Translations under genes and position numbers: made by a program
Shown here: in pieces, positions 42,211 through 58,914 of the stretch
How positions within the stretch are numbered: the first letter of the stretch is position 1
Layout of the letters: the number at the start of each line of letters is the position of its first letter
Assembly: GCA_019973155.2 (NCBI GenBank)
Contig: BPQB01000080.1
Location: forward strand, 86,144 to 150,143
DNA length: 64,000 nucleotides
Direction of reading: 5' to 3'
From: Phanerochaete sordida
Taxonomy: Eukaryota > Basidiomycota > Agaricomycetes > Polyporales > Phanerochaetaceae
Notes under the pieces: generated by a model
The model's input: only the letters and a program-made list of their open reading frames with translations
What the model was told of the DNA's origin: nothing
The model's database searches: none

Positions 42211-45200
42211 ATGTCCGGTCTCTCCTCGTTATTCCCAACCAAATTCCTGGGCTCGATGCAGTCTCGCGATCGCGGCAGCCAACCCAACTCGCTCGCGCGG
42301 CTACGCTTCGCACTCGACACCATGCCCGGGTCGCGCAAGTACGTCTTCACGCCCTCCACGCGGGCCGAGATCCTCGCGGAGCTCTACGACTCGTTCTGGG
42401 GGTCGTATGCGCACCTCTTCCTGCCCAACTCCAACTCCAGCCTGCCGCTGAACGTGACCCTAAGCGAGGTGCAGGCGAGGGCGGGCCCCGTCAAGGAGCC
42501 GGCCGCGACCCCGGGGCGGCCGTGCGGGCACATCTTCAAGAAAGGCGAGGCGTGCTTCCGGTGCAAGTGCGTGTGCAGCTCTTCGCTTTCGAGCGTGTCG
42601 TCTGACTGACCGGATTCGCCAGGGACTGTGCCCTGGACGACAGCTGCGTGTTCTGCTCGCGCTGCTTCGAGGCAACGGACCACACGGACCACAGCGTCAG
42701 CTTCTTTATCGCCCAGCAGTCCGGAGGATGCTGCGATTGCGGAGACGTCGAGGCGTGGCGGACCCCCATAAACTGCCCCTACCATCCCCCAACCGCCGAG
42801 AGCATCGACCACATCAAGGACTTTACGGCCAAGATGATCCAGTCCCCGTCGCCGCCCAAGGTACCGCCTCGTGCCATCTCCGGGTCCGAGGTCCCGCCAG
42901 TGAAGAATTACCCCGACCGAGCGGCCATCCCAGAAGAGCTGCGCGAGTCGATGAGCAGGACAATAGGATATGCCATCGACTACATCCTCGACACCCTAGA
43001 CTTCTCTCCCGAGGTCACCGCCGCGCCAGTGAAGGAGGAATCTCTCTGGAAGCAGCCGACGGGGGATCCGATGATGATGAAGGACCAGTTCTGCGTCGTG
43101 CTCTGGAACGACGACAAGCACTCGTTCGACGAGGTCATCCGGTTGCTCATGGACATGACCGGACGCACACACGAAGAGGCGTCGGACATCGCTGACAGGA
43201 TAGACGAGCAGGGCCGCGAGATCATCGACATGAACAGCAACATCGCGAAGCTGCTCGAGATGGGTCAGGCGATACAACAAATAGACCTCGGCGTGACCAT
43301 CCGCCGTGCATACGATACCTTCCGCGAGCAGGTCGGCGCGGTCATCATCGAGTGGCTGCTCGACCTCACTCGAAGCCGCTTGGGGTCGGACTCCCTTGCC
43401 ATCCGGGAGATTATTGCGCAAGAGCTGCTTTCGCCCCGGAGGCAAACCTACGCACGTGGTTTCACGGACTCGCACCCCTTCGTTGCGGATGTGAGCGACC
43501 CAGCCAGACTCGATTGGCTGTTCCTGTATCACGTACGACTGTGGAAGAAGCCGCGGCTCAATCTCAAGGAGATATATGCTGCACTTCTGAACCTAAGCCA
43601 TGATCACAAGCTTGCGATGGGTGCGTACTTCCTTGTCTTGACAGCTCTGATATACTCATCACCACGTACAGCGACGCATTTCGCAAATGTGTATAGCAGA
43701 GTCATAGACGCGTATCTCCTAACAGATCGCGAGGCGGAGACTTCGATCAAGTATTTCGCTCTCCAGTTATTCACAGTACCCTCGGTCGCATTATACCTCG
43801 TTCGCAACTACAACATTGTATCCCGCCTACTCTCCATCATCACGTCCTTCTTCACGAACCAGATCCAAGAAAACCGCATCATCATCACGAGCAACCCGCA
43901 GGCCGAGGTGGACGTCGACGCAATGCCCTTCAAATCGAAACGGTTCATGACAATCTTCAGCGATCTACGCTACCTCTGCCACAACGACCCTGTCCAGCAG
44001 CTCATCGCACACAACCGCGAGTTCATCCAGCAGTTTGCGCGCGTATGCCAGCTCTTCATGTGCGTCAACCCGAACAAACGCGCCGTCGTTACCCACGTCG
44101 AGTACGAGACAGACGTCTGGATCAGCGTGTTCAATGTCACGCTGTCGCTGTCGAGGGTCATCAAGGTCTACGGCGAGGCATTCTCCAGAGCGACCACCAC
44201 GGAGCTTGTCAACGCGATCTCGACGGTTATGCACCACATCCTCATGGTGTCTGCTCTCCACGACGACGAACGAGACCCGACGAGGTTCCCGCGCGTATCG
44301 TTCCATCACGTCAACTTCGGCGACACCACGTACGAGGTCGTAGAGTTCGACGTCATGGAGGGATGGGTCAGCTTCCATCATTCGCTGCAGTGGCTGCTTG
44401 CCGAGCTATTCAAACACATAGACCTTCTGGACGATGGCCACCTGCAGGAGATCGGTATGGGCAGCTTGCGTGACGTCTGCCTCCGCAACGCCAGCGTGCA
44501 AGCCATCCAGACCATCATTGACTACCCGCTGCGAGGTGCGTATGCCAATGCATTTTTGCCTTTTCTATGCTGATTGTAGCGCTGCAGTCATTGCGATGGT
44601 TGCCCAAATACGTGCTGGCCTCTGGGTACGGAACGGCTTCGCTATCCGAGGACAGGTTATGCACTACCGTGACTTCATGCTGCGGGAGCTCTGCTACGAC
44701 CAGGACCTCTTCATCCTGCAGACGGCCATGGTCATCCTCGATCCGAACTCAGTCGTCATCACCATGCTCGACCGCTTCCAGCTCACCGGCTACTTCTCCG
44801 GCGCCACCCTGCACCACGTCTACGACAACACACAGATGGCCAACATGGTCGAGGAGTTCCTCTATGTGCTCATCACTGTCCTCACGGAGACCGCAAATGC
44901 CACGAAGATGCCGCTGCCGCAGTCAGTCAGGCGAGAGATCGTCCATGCACTGGCGCTAGGGCCTTGCACGTACACCGAGCTAGTCAAGCGTGTCGCGGAG
45001 CGGAAGTCTGACGATGTCTGCTTCGACCGTGTCCTGAAGGACGTCGCTAACTTCAAGGCTCCTGAGTCAACCTCCGACTCTGGCATGTATGAGCTCAAGG
45101 ACGAGGCCTTCGATGAGGTCAACCCCTTCTTCTACCACCACACTCGCAACAAGCGCGAGGAGGTTGAGGTCGTGCTCAAGACCCGACTGAAGAAGCGGAA

Positions 45201-47936
45201 CGGCGGAGAGGACCCTGTGCTTGTCCCGAAATCGCTGAACATCACGCATGGGCCGTTCACCGTGCTCACCTCCGTCTTTGAGTCCGAGGTCCTGCTGCAG
45301 ATTATCTTCTACGGCGTATTCAACGTCATCAGTATCACCGAGGCGACAGGATCTGCACCACCCTCTGCTGAAGCCATCCTCGATCAGTGCCTCCACTTGC
45401 TCATGCTCGCCCTCATTGAGAAGCCTCAGTCCTTCAGCTACATCTCTGTCAACAAGATCTTCGAGGAGAACCAGACCTTGCTCGACGTTATATTTTCGCT
45501 CGAGCGGAACAGCACGTACCACAAGAACTACAGGTCTCGTGTCCAGTGGATCCTGTCGCAGTTCGAGCTGTACCAACGCCAGGAGGTTCAGGCACGCAAG
45601 GAACCGGAGCCGGCTGTCCAGGTCGATCCTGAGGAAGCAAAGAAGCGGGCAGCCAAGGCACGGCAGGAAGCTCTGATGAAGCAAATGAAGGCCCAGCAAG
45701 CAAGCTTCGCCAACCAATTCGAAGATATGGAGGACGAAGATGAAGAAGAGGATATGGAGCACTCAGACGCACCTGTCTCTTACGGTACCTGCATCGTGTG
45801 CCAGGAAGAGCTGAACAACTCGAAGGGCTGGGGGGCGCTTGCCCTCATCCAGCCGAGTCGGTTCCTCCGCCGGTACCCGGAGACGCAGCAGGGACACATG
45901 AGCGACGTCTTATCAGCCCCGGAAAACATGGACCGCTCATCTGCCGAGCCGACTGACAGCTCTTTCCCTCCAGCAAAGGCGGAGGCGGAAGCCCGTACAG
46001 TAAACCTTGAGGGTTTCCCACTCCACTCGACGCGATTCGGCCTGCACGCATCGGTCTGCACCCACCTGATGCACTTGGAATGCTTCGTGGTGTACAACGT
46101 TTCCATCCGCCAACGGCATCGTACCCAGACCACGCGGAACCATCCTGAAAGCATCCCGAGGAAAGAGTACATCTGCCCGCTCTGCAAGAGCCTGGGCAAC
46201 GCTATCATCCCTGTGGTGACAACACCGGCCGCAGTCGAGCTGAACACTGTTCCCTTCCCTGACTGGATCCGTGCTGCCGGTATCAGCATCCTCAAGTCGA
46301 AGCCCGACCCGCTCCTCGACTCCTTGCAGTCGCGTAATGGAACCGGCGAGTTCGTCTTCTGGGGTGCGATGGACCCTGCATACCAGCAGTTCGTGAAGCC
46401 CTACGACCGCGAATTGTCCGCCTCGCTCAAGATGGTGGACTCTATCATGGCGGTAGTAAAGACTGTCTCCTCACAGACGCGGCACTTGCGCGACCGTCCG
46501 GAACCTGAGATGGGCGAACGTGGCGCTGGGATGTACCTGCCCGAGGAACTGATCGGCTACACCGTTGCATGTCTGGAGGTCGCGCAGCGCGGCACCGGAT
46601 CGCCTGGAAGCACTGTCGCAGATACGCTGACAGAGTCGCAGAGCAACATGATTCAAGGCATGGTCACCTCACTGGCCCAGCTTGCCGCGCTCCACTTCAA
46701 GGGCCGACCGGACGAGGGTCGCGACGCAGTCAAGCAGGCCATCATCAAGCGACTGTTGCCCGAATGGAGTCGGTCATCGTTCACGTCGTACTCTTACCCC
46801 TTGCTGCTGCGGGATCCCTTCACTATTCTAGTGGAAACGGCCAGTGTTGCACCCGAGATCATCAAGCACGTCCTGGTGCTGACCTACTATGCGTGTCTGG
46901 CTCGGACTGTGGTCGGCGTCCTCTACATCCTGAACAAGACCCGGACCGTACCTCCAACAACATCATCGCCGCGGCAATACGAAGACATCTTCGGCGACAT
47001 CAGAATGTTCTTCATGTCAGTCATCCGCCCTTCACCCGTCTTCGAGCACGCCGCCGAGGTCGCCTTCCAAGCTTTCGGCGACGCCAGGGTCGAGAAGCTC
47101 ATGTACGCCTTCACGCTCCCGTTCCTGCGCCGCGCCGCCATCCTGTGCCGCGCGGTCCTCCCCTCGGCATTCCCGTCCCCAAGCATGGACGACGAGCCCT
47201 GCGAGTACCGCCGGCTGTTGAAGATGCTCGACATCCCGCCGCTCTCGGACCTGCCGAACCAGGACACGCTGCAGAACGCGCTCTCGGGCTGGTGCGCGCA
47301 CTACGGGCACTCGCCGGCCGCGTCGCAGCTCAACTGCGGCGTCGTGCTCGACTTCCCGCTCGTGTACCAGATCGTGCGGCTCCCGCTCATCCTCGACACG
47401 TTGTTCCTTGAGCAGGAGAAGACGATGGTCTGCCCGCGCTGCAAGACGGTCCCGCCGGACGCGGCAATTTGTCTCGTTTGTGGCACGGCGGTCTGCTTCC
47501 AGAGTCATTGTTGCGTCGACCACGAGAACCAAAGCAAGGGCGAGTGCAACATGCACATGCGAGAGTAAGTCACTTTGGCGTGTTTCTGTTCTCGAAATGT
47601 TTGCTGACCTGCAGAAGATGTTCGGGCCCTGTGGGTATATACTTCCTCGTGAAGCGCTGCTCGATGCTGTATCTCTACGCCAACAACGGGACTTTTGGGC
47701 AGTCGCCGTACCTTGACGTGCACGGCGAAGCAGACGTCTCCATGAGGTAAGCCTCCGTTTGATCCAATAATGTTTTCAGGTAGTGACTCGCACCTCGTAG
47801 ACGCGGCCGCAGGCAATACCTGCACCACGCCCGCTGGGAGGAAGTACGCCGACTGTGGCTGCACCACGGCATCCCGACGCTGATCGCCCGGAGGCTCGAG
47901 AGCACGGTCGACAATGGCGGCTGGGAGTCGCTCTAA
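42211..47936 (+). CDS. UBR1: E3 ubiquitin ligase UBR1 (N-recognin)
   Basis: Five exons: 42211-42566, 42623-44539, 44580-47564, 47615-47746 and 47801-47936, giving 1841 aa. UBR1 binds N-degrons and ubiquitinates their carriers together with a Ubc2/Rad6-type E2. Domain order: UBR zinc finger at about residues 104-172 (CGHIFKKGEACFRC, CVFCSRCFEATDHTDH, CCDCGD), ClpS-like type 2 pocket from about 274 (FCVVLWNDDKHSFDEV), helical body, charged coiled segment around 1100-1150, RING-type cysteines from about 1161 (CIVCQEEL, then CTHLMHLECF and CPLCKS near 1290). A C-terminal cap follows from about 1708 (CPRCKT, CLVCGTAVCFQSHCC), ending GIYFLVKRC and LYLYANNGTFGQSPYLDVHG. Length and order match the family. 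ATG 42258 is an alternative start. Confidence 0.94.
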
Positions 47937-48183
47937 CGTTTGCCCCAGCTGAAGCTAGACTGTCGCCAGGCTTCTCTCACTCTCGTATATACTGTTTCCT
48001 GCCTTGCATGTGTTTCGCGCCCGCTCGCTGTCCACCCACATCTAGAACGCCACCCCTCGCAACCTACGAAGCATCTGTACCATTTCCTGCATACCGCACT
48101 TGTAGCCTAAGGAGCATTCCCATTTGTTACACACACAATATATTTACTCATAGAATGGATGCGGGGTAGTGAGACTGAGGTGG

Positions 48184-50949
<2,766 letters not shown>

Positions 50950-53275
50950 ATGTATCCAGTCCTGGACAGAGTCCTCGGTCCTTTCTTCACTCTCGAAGAT
51001 TGGCTCGACCGGTTCGTGCCACGCGGTGTGCGCACTGCCGGAAACCCTCTCCCCCTCCTCGCTCACGCCTTCACTGACGTGAGCAACCTCGTTCCCCAAC
51101 TCGTCGACCTCGCCAAGAACGGTCAACTCCCCTGGTACCCCGTTGTCGACACTGTCGCTCCCTACTTCGGGTACCTCTGCCAGCCTGCCGATCCCGAGAC
51201 CAACATCGCGGTGTGCATCGACGGCCATATGGTTCGCAACGTTGGGCTGTCCACGCTCCTCTGGGATATGTTCGACGAAGCGAAGCCATGGTTCATGCTG
51301 ACCATACTCATCCTCGGCTTCTTGATGGTGACGGTGAGCTCATATTTCTTCTTTTGAAGAATGCGAGGCTGACGGTTTCCGATTGGCAGCGGGCTCTCCT
51401 GTTCACCATCGACAGAGTCTTCAAGTTCGTCACCGGCACCGGACATCTCGAAGCCGTCATCTTGAAGTACCGTGCAGTCAACGCGGAGCTCGAGGAGGCC
51501 CATACAGAGCAGGTCACGACTCTGATGGAACTCACCATCTCCCTCGGACCGATCGAGGGCAAGCTGCTCCAGAACGATATCAAGGTCGCACGTCTGAAGC
51601 AGGCGAACGTCGACAGCTCGGTCAAACTTCGAGCTGCTCAGGTACGTTGACCATATTTAACAGAGTGGGCAGAAATTGACTTGATTTGTGGCAGGATGAG
51701 CTCGACGGCGCAAAGAGGCAAGCTCAGACTCTCCGTGCCGACCTGAAGGACACCCAGGATCTCTACGCCCAAGCCTCTGCGTGCCTGAGAGAGACTGAGG
51801 ACAGACTCGCCGACGACGCTGCCCAGGCAGCCGACGTCGAGCGTAACCTACTCCACGAGTTGGCCGACCACGACGCCCAGCTCGACGCGCTCGACATGGA
51901 TCACGCCGCCCTCCTTGCGGCGGAGGACTCGCTCAAGCGCGAGCTTGCCGAGCACACCCAAGCTCACCAACAAGCCGCGGCGAGCCTGGCATCAGAGGCG
52001 CTCGCCGCCCATGCTACACTGACCACTCTCCAAAACGAGATCTCTGCTGAGGCTGCCGCGCACGAGGCGGCAGCGATCGAGCGTCAGAAGGGTCTCGCTC
52101 AGCTCGTCTTCCAGATCGCGGCCCTCACTGCTCGGGAGTTCCTGGACGAGCAGGAACACGCCGCTACACTCGCCGCCGCTCAAGCCGAGGAGGCGTCTCT
52201 CGAGGCTCAGCTCGCCTCTGTCAATGAAGAGCTAGTCGCTGCTCGCACCGACCACGCTTCCCTTGTCGACGAGCGCGACAGCCTCCTGCACGAGACCTCT
52301 GCAGTGAAGGCGAACATCGACAAGGCGATTGAGGACGGCGCGATCGCCGAGGCCGCGCTGCTCATGGCCGCCACCGACATCCGCGCCGTCGACCACGAAC
52401 ACACCGCTGCCCTCGAGAAGGACGTCGCGGACCTCACCGACTCCCTCACTCATTCCACCGCCGCATACAACGACGTGCAAGAGCGGCTCGACCTCAGCGT
52501 CTTCGAGCACCGCCAGCACATGCACACCTGCGCCGCAGAGCGCGCCGAGGAGGCCGAGCAGCTCGCCTTCCTCGAGACATGGGCCGCACAAGAAGAAGCC
52601 GCCCTCGACGCCCTCAACGCCGAGGCAGCCGCACTCACCGCCTCGGCCCCGGACGCCCTCACCGAGTTCGAGGAGGAGCGCCAGGGCCTCGAGTGGCGCC
52701 TGAAGATGACGAGCGGCGGCTGGGCGAAGGATCAGGCTCAGCTCGACGCGGCGCGGGCCGAGCTCAAGGCCGTCCTCGACGCACACGACACCGAGCGCCG
52801 CCAGCACCGCGCGGCGGTCGCGGGCTATCAGGCCGGCGCGCGCGCGGACGACGCGCTGGCAGATGACCTCCTGACAAGGCTCACCGAGGCGCAGGCACGG
52901 GTCGCGCTACTGGAGGCCCAGGCCGAGGAGGACGCGTCTCTTGAGGAGGCGCAGCTCGCTCTCGACAGGGTCCGTGCAGATGCGCAGGTCGTCGCGCTTG
53001 AGACCTCGGCGCGGGACGCAGACATCATGAGTGTCTCTGCGGAGATCATCAAGGCGCGGCGCGCGCTGGGGGCCCAGGAGGCCGAGACTGCCCGGTTGCA
53101 GGACGCGTACGAGAGGAGGCTGGCGTGGTTTGGTGAGGAGAATCGCGCGTTGGAGCAGAGGATCGGGTTCGAGGGGACGTTGCATCGCGCGGAGCGCGAC
53201 GAGGTGAAGGATCGGATTAAGCTGCTCGAGGCTGCGCTGCGGATATGTGGCCCTGGGGACGGTGATAAAGGATGA
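50950..53275 (+). CDS. Membrane-anchored alanine-rich coiled-coil protein, copy 3
   Basis: Exons 50950-51333, 51390-51641 and 51695-53275 give 738 aa. It is in the opposite orientation to copies 1 and 2 but nearly identical to them: N-terminal block MYPVLDRVLGPFFTLEDWLD, anchor WFMLTILILGFLMVT, coiled coil from DELDGAKRQAQTLRADLKD to IKLLEAALRICGPGDGDKG. Exon 1 and exon 2 sizes (384 and 252 nt) are the same in all three. An in-frame ATG at 50887 would add MPAAGYITRPHPP and a few residues. All three copies keep full reading frames, which argues that they are genes under constraint and not decaying duplicates. No domain recognised. Confidence 0.83.
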
Positions 53276-53634
53276 AAAATCTCTAAAACTGTAGTAAATA
53301 TAAAATGATCCAAACGCATGTTCTGCTCGATCTATGCGCCTCGAATAGCAATCAACAGGATTCACGCAGAGGATAACAAACCTGCGACGCCGGTACTCCA
53401 TCCACGCCCCACATTGGTTTACTCGATACTGACGGGGGAGCTGCGGAGTCGATAGCTCTTACCTAGCTCACATGGGGTTGAAGAAGTACAATTGAATACA
53501 ACGGCCACATTTTTTCGTCCTTCGTCCTTCATCAATGATGTACAGCAGGTGGGCACAGTCGCAGAACTGTCCTAACATACGAGCACGATGCGCATAGTCT
53601 ACTCCATACACCGTTTGCTTACTACGCTCTTTCC
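53276..53634. other. Convergent intergenic spacer
   Basis: 359 bp between coiled-coil copy 3 and small secreted protein 4, convergent. A/T-rich; nothing recognised. Confidence 0.5.
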
Positions 53635-54249
53635 CTAATCGGTGTAGTACATCTGCACCCAATCCCAGACGTATTCCGTATATCCGTTGGGCTGTAGCAT
53701 TCCACAATTAATACGGGCGACTTCCACTTATACTTCACAACTTACCGGGCACCCGAAAATTGTCTCGATGGAGGCCAGATAGACCTTTTGGCCAACATAC
53801 TGCGCACCGAGATCCGGCATCGTCAAGGTGGTCGGCGGCGGCGGGGTGCTCATAGGCGGCAAGCCTAGAGGAGGACACGTCCGCTGTCAGCACCAGTATA
53901 CCGAGAGTAATCAGAGCCTACCTTGGTCGTTGGTAAACAGGAAGTTCCCAAAGAAGTACAAGTATTCGCCGAACTGATACGTCGAGTTGAGGCTCGAGTT
54001 GTCGGGCTCGCTGGCGAGCATGTAGAGGCCCAGCGGCGTGTAGCCCGGGTGGCAGTGGTTCCACTCCGCAGAGCCGATCTCGAGCGCTGTGGACTGCCCC
54101 GCAGACATGATGGTGCCGTCCACAGGTGCGGAGAACTCGGGGGTCTGGAAGACGACGGGGTCCGATGGGCTCTGGCGCCGCGTCGGCGACGCGACGCTCG
54201 ATGCTGCCAGAGCAGCGGCGATGAGCGAAAGGGTTGGTGTGAAGTGCAT
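53635..54249 (-). CDS. Small secreted protein family, member 4
   Basis: Minus-strand exons 53922-54249, 53746-53864 and 53635-53691 (328/119/57 nt) give 167 aa. Signal peptide (MHFTPTLSLIAAALAASSVA), TRRQSP processing site, core with FSAPVDGTIMSAGQSTALE, EWNHCHPGYTPLGLYMLA, LNSTYQFGEYLYFFGNF, a polyproline linker (MSTPPPPTTLTMPD), KVYLASIETIFGCP and a last exon ending WVQMYYTD. It pairs with member 5 in tandem on the same strand and resembles it most (QSPSDPV shared after the processing site). TATA-like TTATAAG lies about 45 bp upstream on the complement, near 54300. Function unknown. Confidence 0.86.
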
Positions 54250-55568
54250 GCTAGCGAGTGGTCGATTGGGGCCGTTGTGGTATGTGCTTCTACAAGCTCT
54301 TATAAGCCCGTGCTGCGATCTCAACGCGCTCGTTTGTCGTCGAGTCGCAGTTCGGCTATGTCATGCATTATTTGGCTTCATGACACACCCTGAACGCAGG
54401 AAGGGCCGCTTACCGTCGGAATCTTACTCTCGATAGGCCAGGCCGAGTTTATAACGAACTCTCGTTGGTGGACGAGGCTCGGACGGCCATGAAGGCCGTC
54501 GAATTGAGCGACATGTGAGCGACAAATGACTCGTTCCCCACATGAGACGTGATACCTAGACATGTCTATCAGTAAGTTCCGCAATTGTGCGGCTATAAGC
54601 AGGCACCAACGGCTGCGTGGGCTTCTACAGTGCATCATCAGCAGTATTCGCAGCGCACCTGGACCCTGATGATGCCGGCAGTCTGTGATGCTGCCAATAT
54701 TGTAACGTTCACGTTGAACCGGTGCGCCAAGTATGTGCGCTTCAGCCTAAGTTGCAACAGTGAGTGAGTAGCAGAAGAACAGGGAGAGACTCTCGCTTGT
54801 ATACTGTTTGACCGTGCTCACCTCTGCTGCGACTTGAGTCCTCGATCGCGACGTACGCGAAGCAAGGTTCGTTACGAGGGCAGACATTTGCTAAATTGAA
54901 TAAGGCGGGTCAAAACATTTCGATGACAAGCGTGTCAAACACAGCGGTACACAGATCACGAGGCTGTTGTCCACGTAAACCACAAAAGTATTTCAGACGG
55001 ACAGCGTGCATAATGTTCAGGAGCGAGGTGCGCTTCTGTGCAGGGTTTGAGTTTGATGCGTCGCGGACCGAGCGCCATAAGACAAGTTGTGATTGAACAT
55101 AGAGGTGAAAGGTATAACACACTGTCTAGCTCATATAAACCATGTGATAGTTGTGATGGCATTCCAGTAGCATTGCGGCGGCGTATGCGCGTTCAGACTT
55201 GACCGTCGCTGCAACCAAGCTGCCAAGCTGAAGTGGCTTCGTCTTGGAAAAATAGAGAATAAAGTCGAGCAGAGCGGAGCATACATACCGCTCAGAATTG
55301 ACCAAAAGATTCTGGATGAGATTTTTGTAGGAGCGAACGGTCCTAGTGTGGTCAACGAGGAAGAAGCTCAGTCAAACACTCGGCTGGTGCGCCCGCTCGG
55401 CGCCGGACATTCATATTTGGTAAGTGTCGTCGTTCGCGCGCACGCCCAGCACCATGCAAGCATGACACAAGCAGACGACAGAACATGACTGCAAAGAAGA
55501 ATTCTGATATTTCCCATAATTTGTGCTCTGACTATTCACGTCCACGCTGTCCCTAGCTTGAGAGCGTT
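54250..55568. other. Intergenic between small secreted proteins 4 and 5
   Basis: 1.3 kb with no supported gene; short frames only. Contains the promoter of member 4 at its left end. Confidence 0.45.
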
Positions 55569-56179
55569 TTACTGGGTATATACCATCTGCTTCGAATCAT
55601 ATGCATACTCGGTGTACCCGTTCGGCTATGAAACGTCCCTGGTGAGTACCCGCAAGAATGATTTCGTCCATGGCTTACCGGACAGTCAAAAATAGCTTGC
55701 ATAATCGCCAAATATACAGATTGTCCCTCATACTCTGCGCCAAGGCTCGGCATTGTTAAAGATGTCGGCGGGGGAGTGCCCATAGGTGGGAGCCCTAGGG
55801 TAACGCAGGGTATCAGCGCTGTACTAGCTCGAGCTAGAAGCACAGACCGACCTTGAATATTTGTGACCACGTAGCTGCCAAAGTAGTGCAGGTAATCGGC
55901 GAATTGGTAAGTAGAGTTGATGCTGGAAGCCGTTGGTTCGGCGGCCAGCAAATAGACATCGACAGGCGTGTAGCCTGGGTGGCAATGACTGTACTCTGGG
56001 ACCCCGATCGTGAACGTGGTCGACACCTCGGCAGCCATGACGGTTCCGGCTGTGGGCGAGACAATCGCAGGCGTTGTCATGATGACTGGGTCCGACGGAC
56101 TCTGACGCTTCGCCGCAGACGCAAGGCTTGGGGACGCCAGAGCAGCGGCAACGAAGTACAGGGTCTGTGTGAAGCGCAT
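55569..56179 (-). CDS. Small secreted protein family, member 5
   Basis: Minus-strand exons 55852-56179, 55679-55794 and 55569-55625 (328/116/57 nt) give 166 aa. Signal peptide (MRFTQTLYFVAAALASPSLA), AAKRQSP processing site, core with AIVSPTAGTVMAAEVSTTF, EYSHCHPGYTPVDVYLLA, INSTYQFADYLHYFGSY, a linker with MGTPPPTSLTMPSLG, SVYLAIMQAIFDCP and a last exon ending KQMVYTQ. The first exon has the same length as members 3 and 4. A TATA-like sequence (complement of CTTATACC) lies about 50 bp upstream near 56230. No enzymatic motif; secretion is inferred from the signal peptide. Confidence 0.86.
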
Positions 56180-57189
56180 GAGTGCGATGTGGGCCTGGGC
56201 GTGGTGACGCTAACAATGCAAATGCGAACCTTATACCTGAGCTGCATGCTGAACCCGCTCTCCGCCCGCTGCACTGCACCTCCGCTGTGGCGCACATACG
56301 CTAGCCCTGCTACTGCACCCGTGGACCCGTGAAGCGATGCGTACCTTCAGAAGCTTGCGGTTCATAGGGGCGGTTGGCCCAATGCTTGTCCATAAGGAGA
56401 GAACAGGCGACATAAATAGGACCAGCCGCATGATCATGGAGGTAAGCGGCCGGTGGCAAGCAATGCGCACGTCATCCGCGACACGGAGCTCGGGAAGTAT
56501 ATTCACGTCTATGAACGAGTGTACCGCTGTCGAAGCGTGCATTACCACCTGCGCAGGCAGGGATCATGTCAGCTTCCGTAGCTTTCCATAGCATGACGCA
56601 CTGTACTGGATGCCTTTCCACAGTATTTTTCTAAAGTGTAGATTCTAGTTCGGAGGGTGAAACAAAGTTTAGAATCTACTGGCATAAATCTATGAAACCA
56701 CAGCACGGACTACGAGACGAACAGCAAAACAGCGGAAGGCGAACGCGAGCTGCGCGCATGGTGACGTCATTGCAACGCGTTCGTCGAGTTGGAGTCGACA
56801 GCTGTGCGTATTACTTCCACACCTTCAGCTACCCCTCTTGGATATTTAATGAGGCGGAGGGCGGTGAAAGTGAGGGCTGGGAGAGACGCAACGGCGACGA
56901 AAGTCGTATGCGAGGCGGTGCGGAGTCTGAAATCGTGTCTGCAAATACAGGATCTAGTCTGCGAGGGGGGGTCCGACCCCTCCTCCAGATTTCGAGTCTG
57001 CAAACACGCTCAACCATATGTTACAATCAGTATGACTCATTTTTTGCCTTGTATTACTAATATCTCGCATTCCCTTCCATCCCTTTCCTCGACGTTCCAT
57101 TAGTCTTAGTCACCACGTTCCGCTATGTTCTCTGTCGTTCCATAGCCCCATATGACTCGCTGTTCCCTCCTTACGTAATAGGCTGGGTT

Positions 57190-57345
57190 AGAGTATATAA
57201 GGACTACAGGCTCGCTCTTATTCCTTAGCTTCTCCTCTTGTACTCGTAGCTATACTCAAGGGGGTGGCAAAACCTAAGCGCCCGACCTGATGCCGGGAGG
57301 GAGGGGTGGGTAGCGAGGACCTTAGTCGTGTTTTGTCACCGACTT
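57190..57345. repeat. LTR-like segment, inverted relative of 58915-59062
   Basis: Contains CTATACTCAAGGGGGTGGCA, then a CGACCTGATGCC block and a GGGAGGGAGGGG run. The complement of AAGGGGGTGGCA, the GATGC block and the AGCTTCTCCT block recur in the same order near 58960-59062 on the other strand. A TATA box precedes it. Could be a solo LTR or element leader remnant. Confidence 0.4.
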
Positions 57346-58914
57346 TTGAATAATCAAATAATTACCGGAATAATAGGTGTATATATCGCAGGACACGTTA
57401 TATTACCAGCAGTACCGTCCAACAGTAAGGTACGAGCATAATTTACCAGGTCTACCCTCTAGTACTGCTTGCTGGAGTTCTGTCAGGACGCCGGAGTTGC
57501 GCGCGCCCACACAAGGGTCAGCTAAGCTTGAGATCGACGCAGCGCATCAGCGAACGCTGTGCCAAAACCGGAGCCTTCATCGGCCGCGTTTGGTGGGAGT
57601 GGCGGCTGCGTATCGAACTCGTCGTCTCGCACGCCATCTGCGGCGCGTCTTCACGTGCCTTCGAAAGCTGCGAAGCGATATACAATTAGCGTGACGCGGA
57701 ATCGGAAAATATACCTTCACGATTATCGTGTGTAGGGAGAAGGAGTCGAGCAGATATCAGTGGCTCGCCGGCCTGTTGATCAGACTTGGGGCCGATGTCT
57801 TGGTGCAGGTAGTGACTAGCTGCAAGTGCTCGTCGAGGAGCGGTTCGCTCACGAGGTCGCAGAGATGGTAAGCCCAGCAGCAAGTGAGGAAAATGCGCAC
57901 GGTGGGTAACACATCCAGTATCAACCCACGAACGCGAGCGGCTGCGCAAGGGGAGGGAACACCGGGCCATCTGGTGGAGAAGCACGGCCGGTTCGTGAAT
58001 AGTAGCTGGCAGACTCGCATAGAAGTGAGCACAGGAGTGCGCGGATGTCGCGAACATACGATTCATTGCCGTGGTCTTCGACTCGTCACACCATAGACGC
58101 ACCACCCTTGAGATGCACGCCCACACATGACACCTAGCGCGAGCGCGAGTTTCGCGAGGCCGTGTTGGCTAGTGCTACGAAGTCGACCAGTGCCGCCGCT
58201 CGTGCGTGTGACCGTGCCGCCGTAATATGTGCGCACGCCCACTGTATGTGATGAGCGTTAGATTTCCGTGCGGCGTGACGCACCACCGGGTCGAACTACG
58301 CGACGCACCTTTTGTGCTATGTCGCCTCCATTAGCGCACGCTCCGGCCGAGCAGCATGCCGATGAGGAACTCGTTGGATTCCTGCACGGCTCAAGCTCGG
58401 TTGCAAATGCTTCAGTCTGCGGCATATCCTGAGCCAAGCCATGTGAGATCTAGCAGCTTATGTATTGCTTCGAGTTGGTACATCGCTGCACATCGTCCGC
58501 GAGCCTGCACAGCCTGTTAGTATGGTCGTGTCGACGTCACGTTAAATGACCGTTCGAACCGCTGGAAGCGAGATCCAACAGATCAGTAACAAAAAGGCGT
58601 AAAGTACGTATGGGTGCGCACCATTTCCCAGCGCGAGCTGCACGGCACTGTTGCGGTCGATGCGGTACATGTAGATGCCGCTGCTTTGGCGCATGGAGCT
58701 GAGGCTGTTATCGTGCACGATTTCGAGCGCTCAGCCGTCGCGCGCGAGCCAAGAGCTGTTACACCCGTCGAGTCGCCATGCATAGGCACGAGCTTAGGCC
58801 GCAGCGCGTTCCGTAATTTCGGACGGTGCTTGTTGTGGTTGCTGCGAACGTCCAGCCTCGGCCTCAGGCGCGAGCGCTGGGTCACGTGGGACGTGCCATC
58901 AGCCAATCACGTTG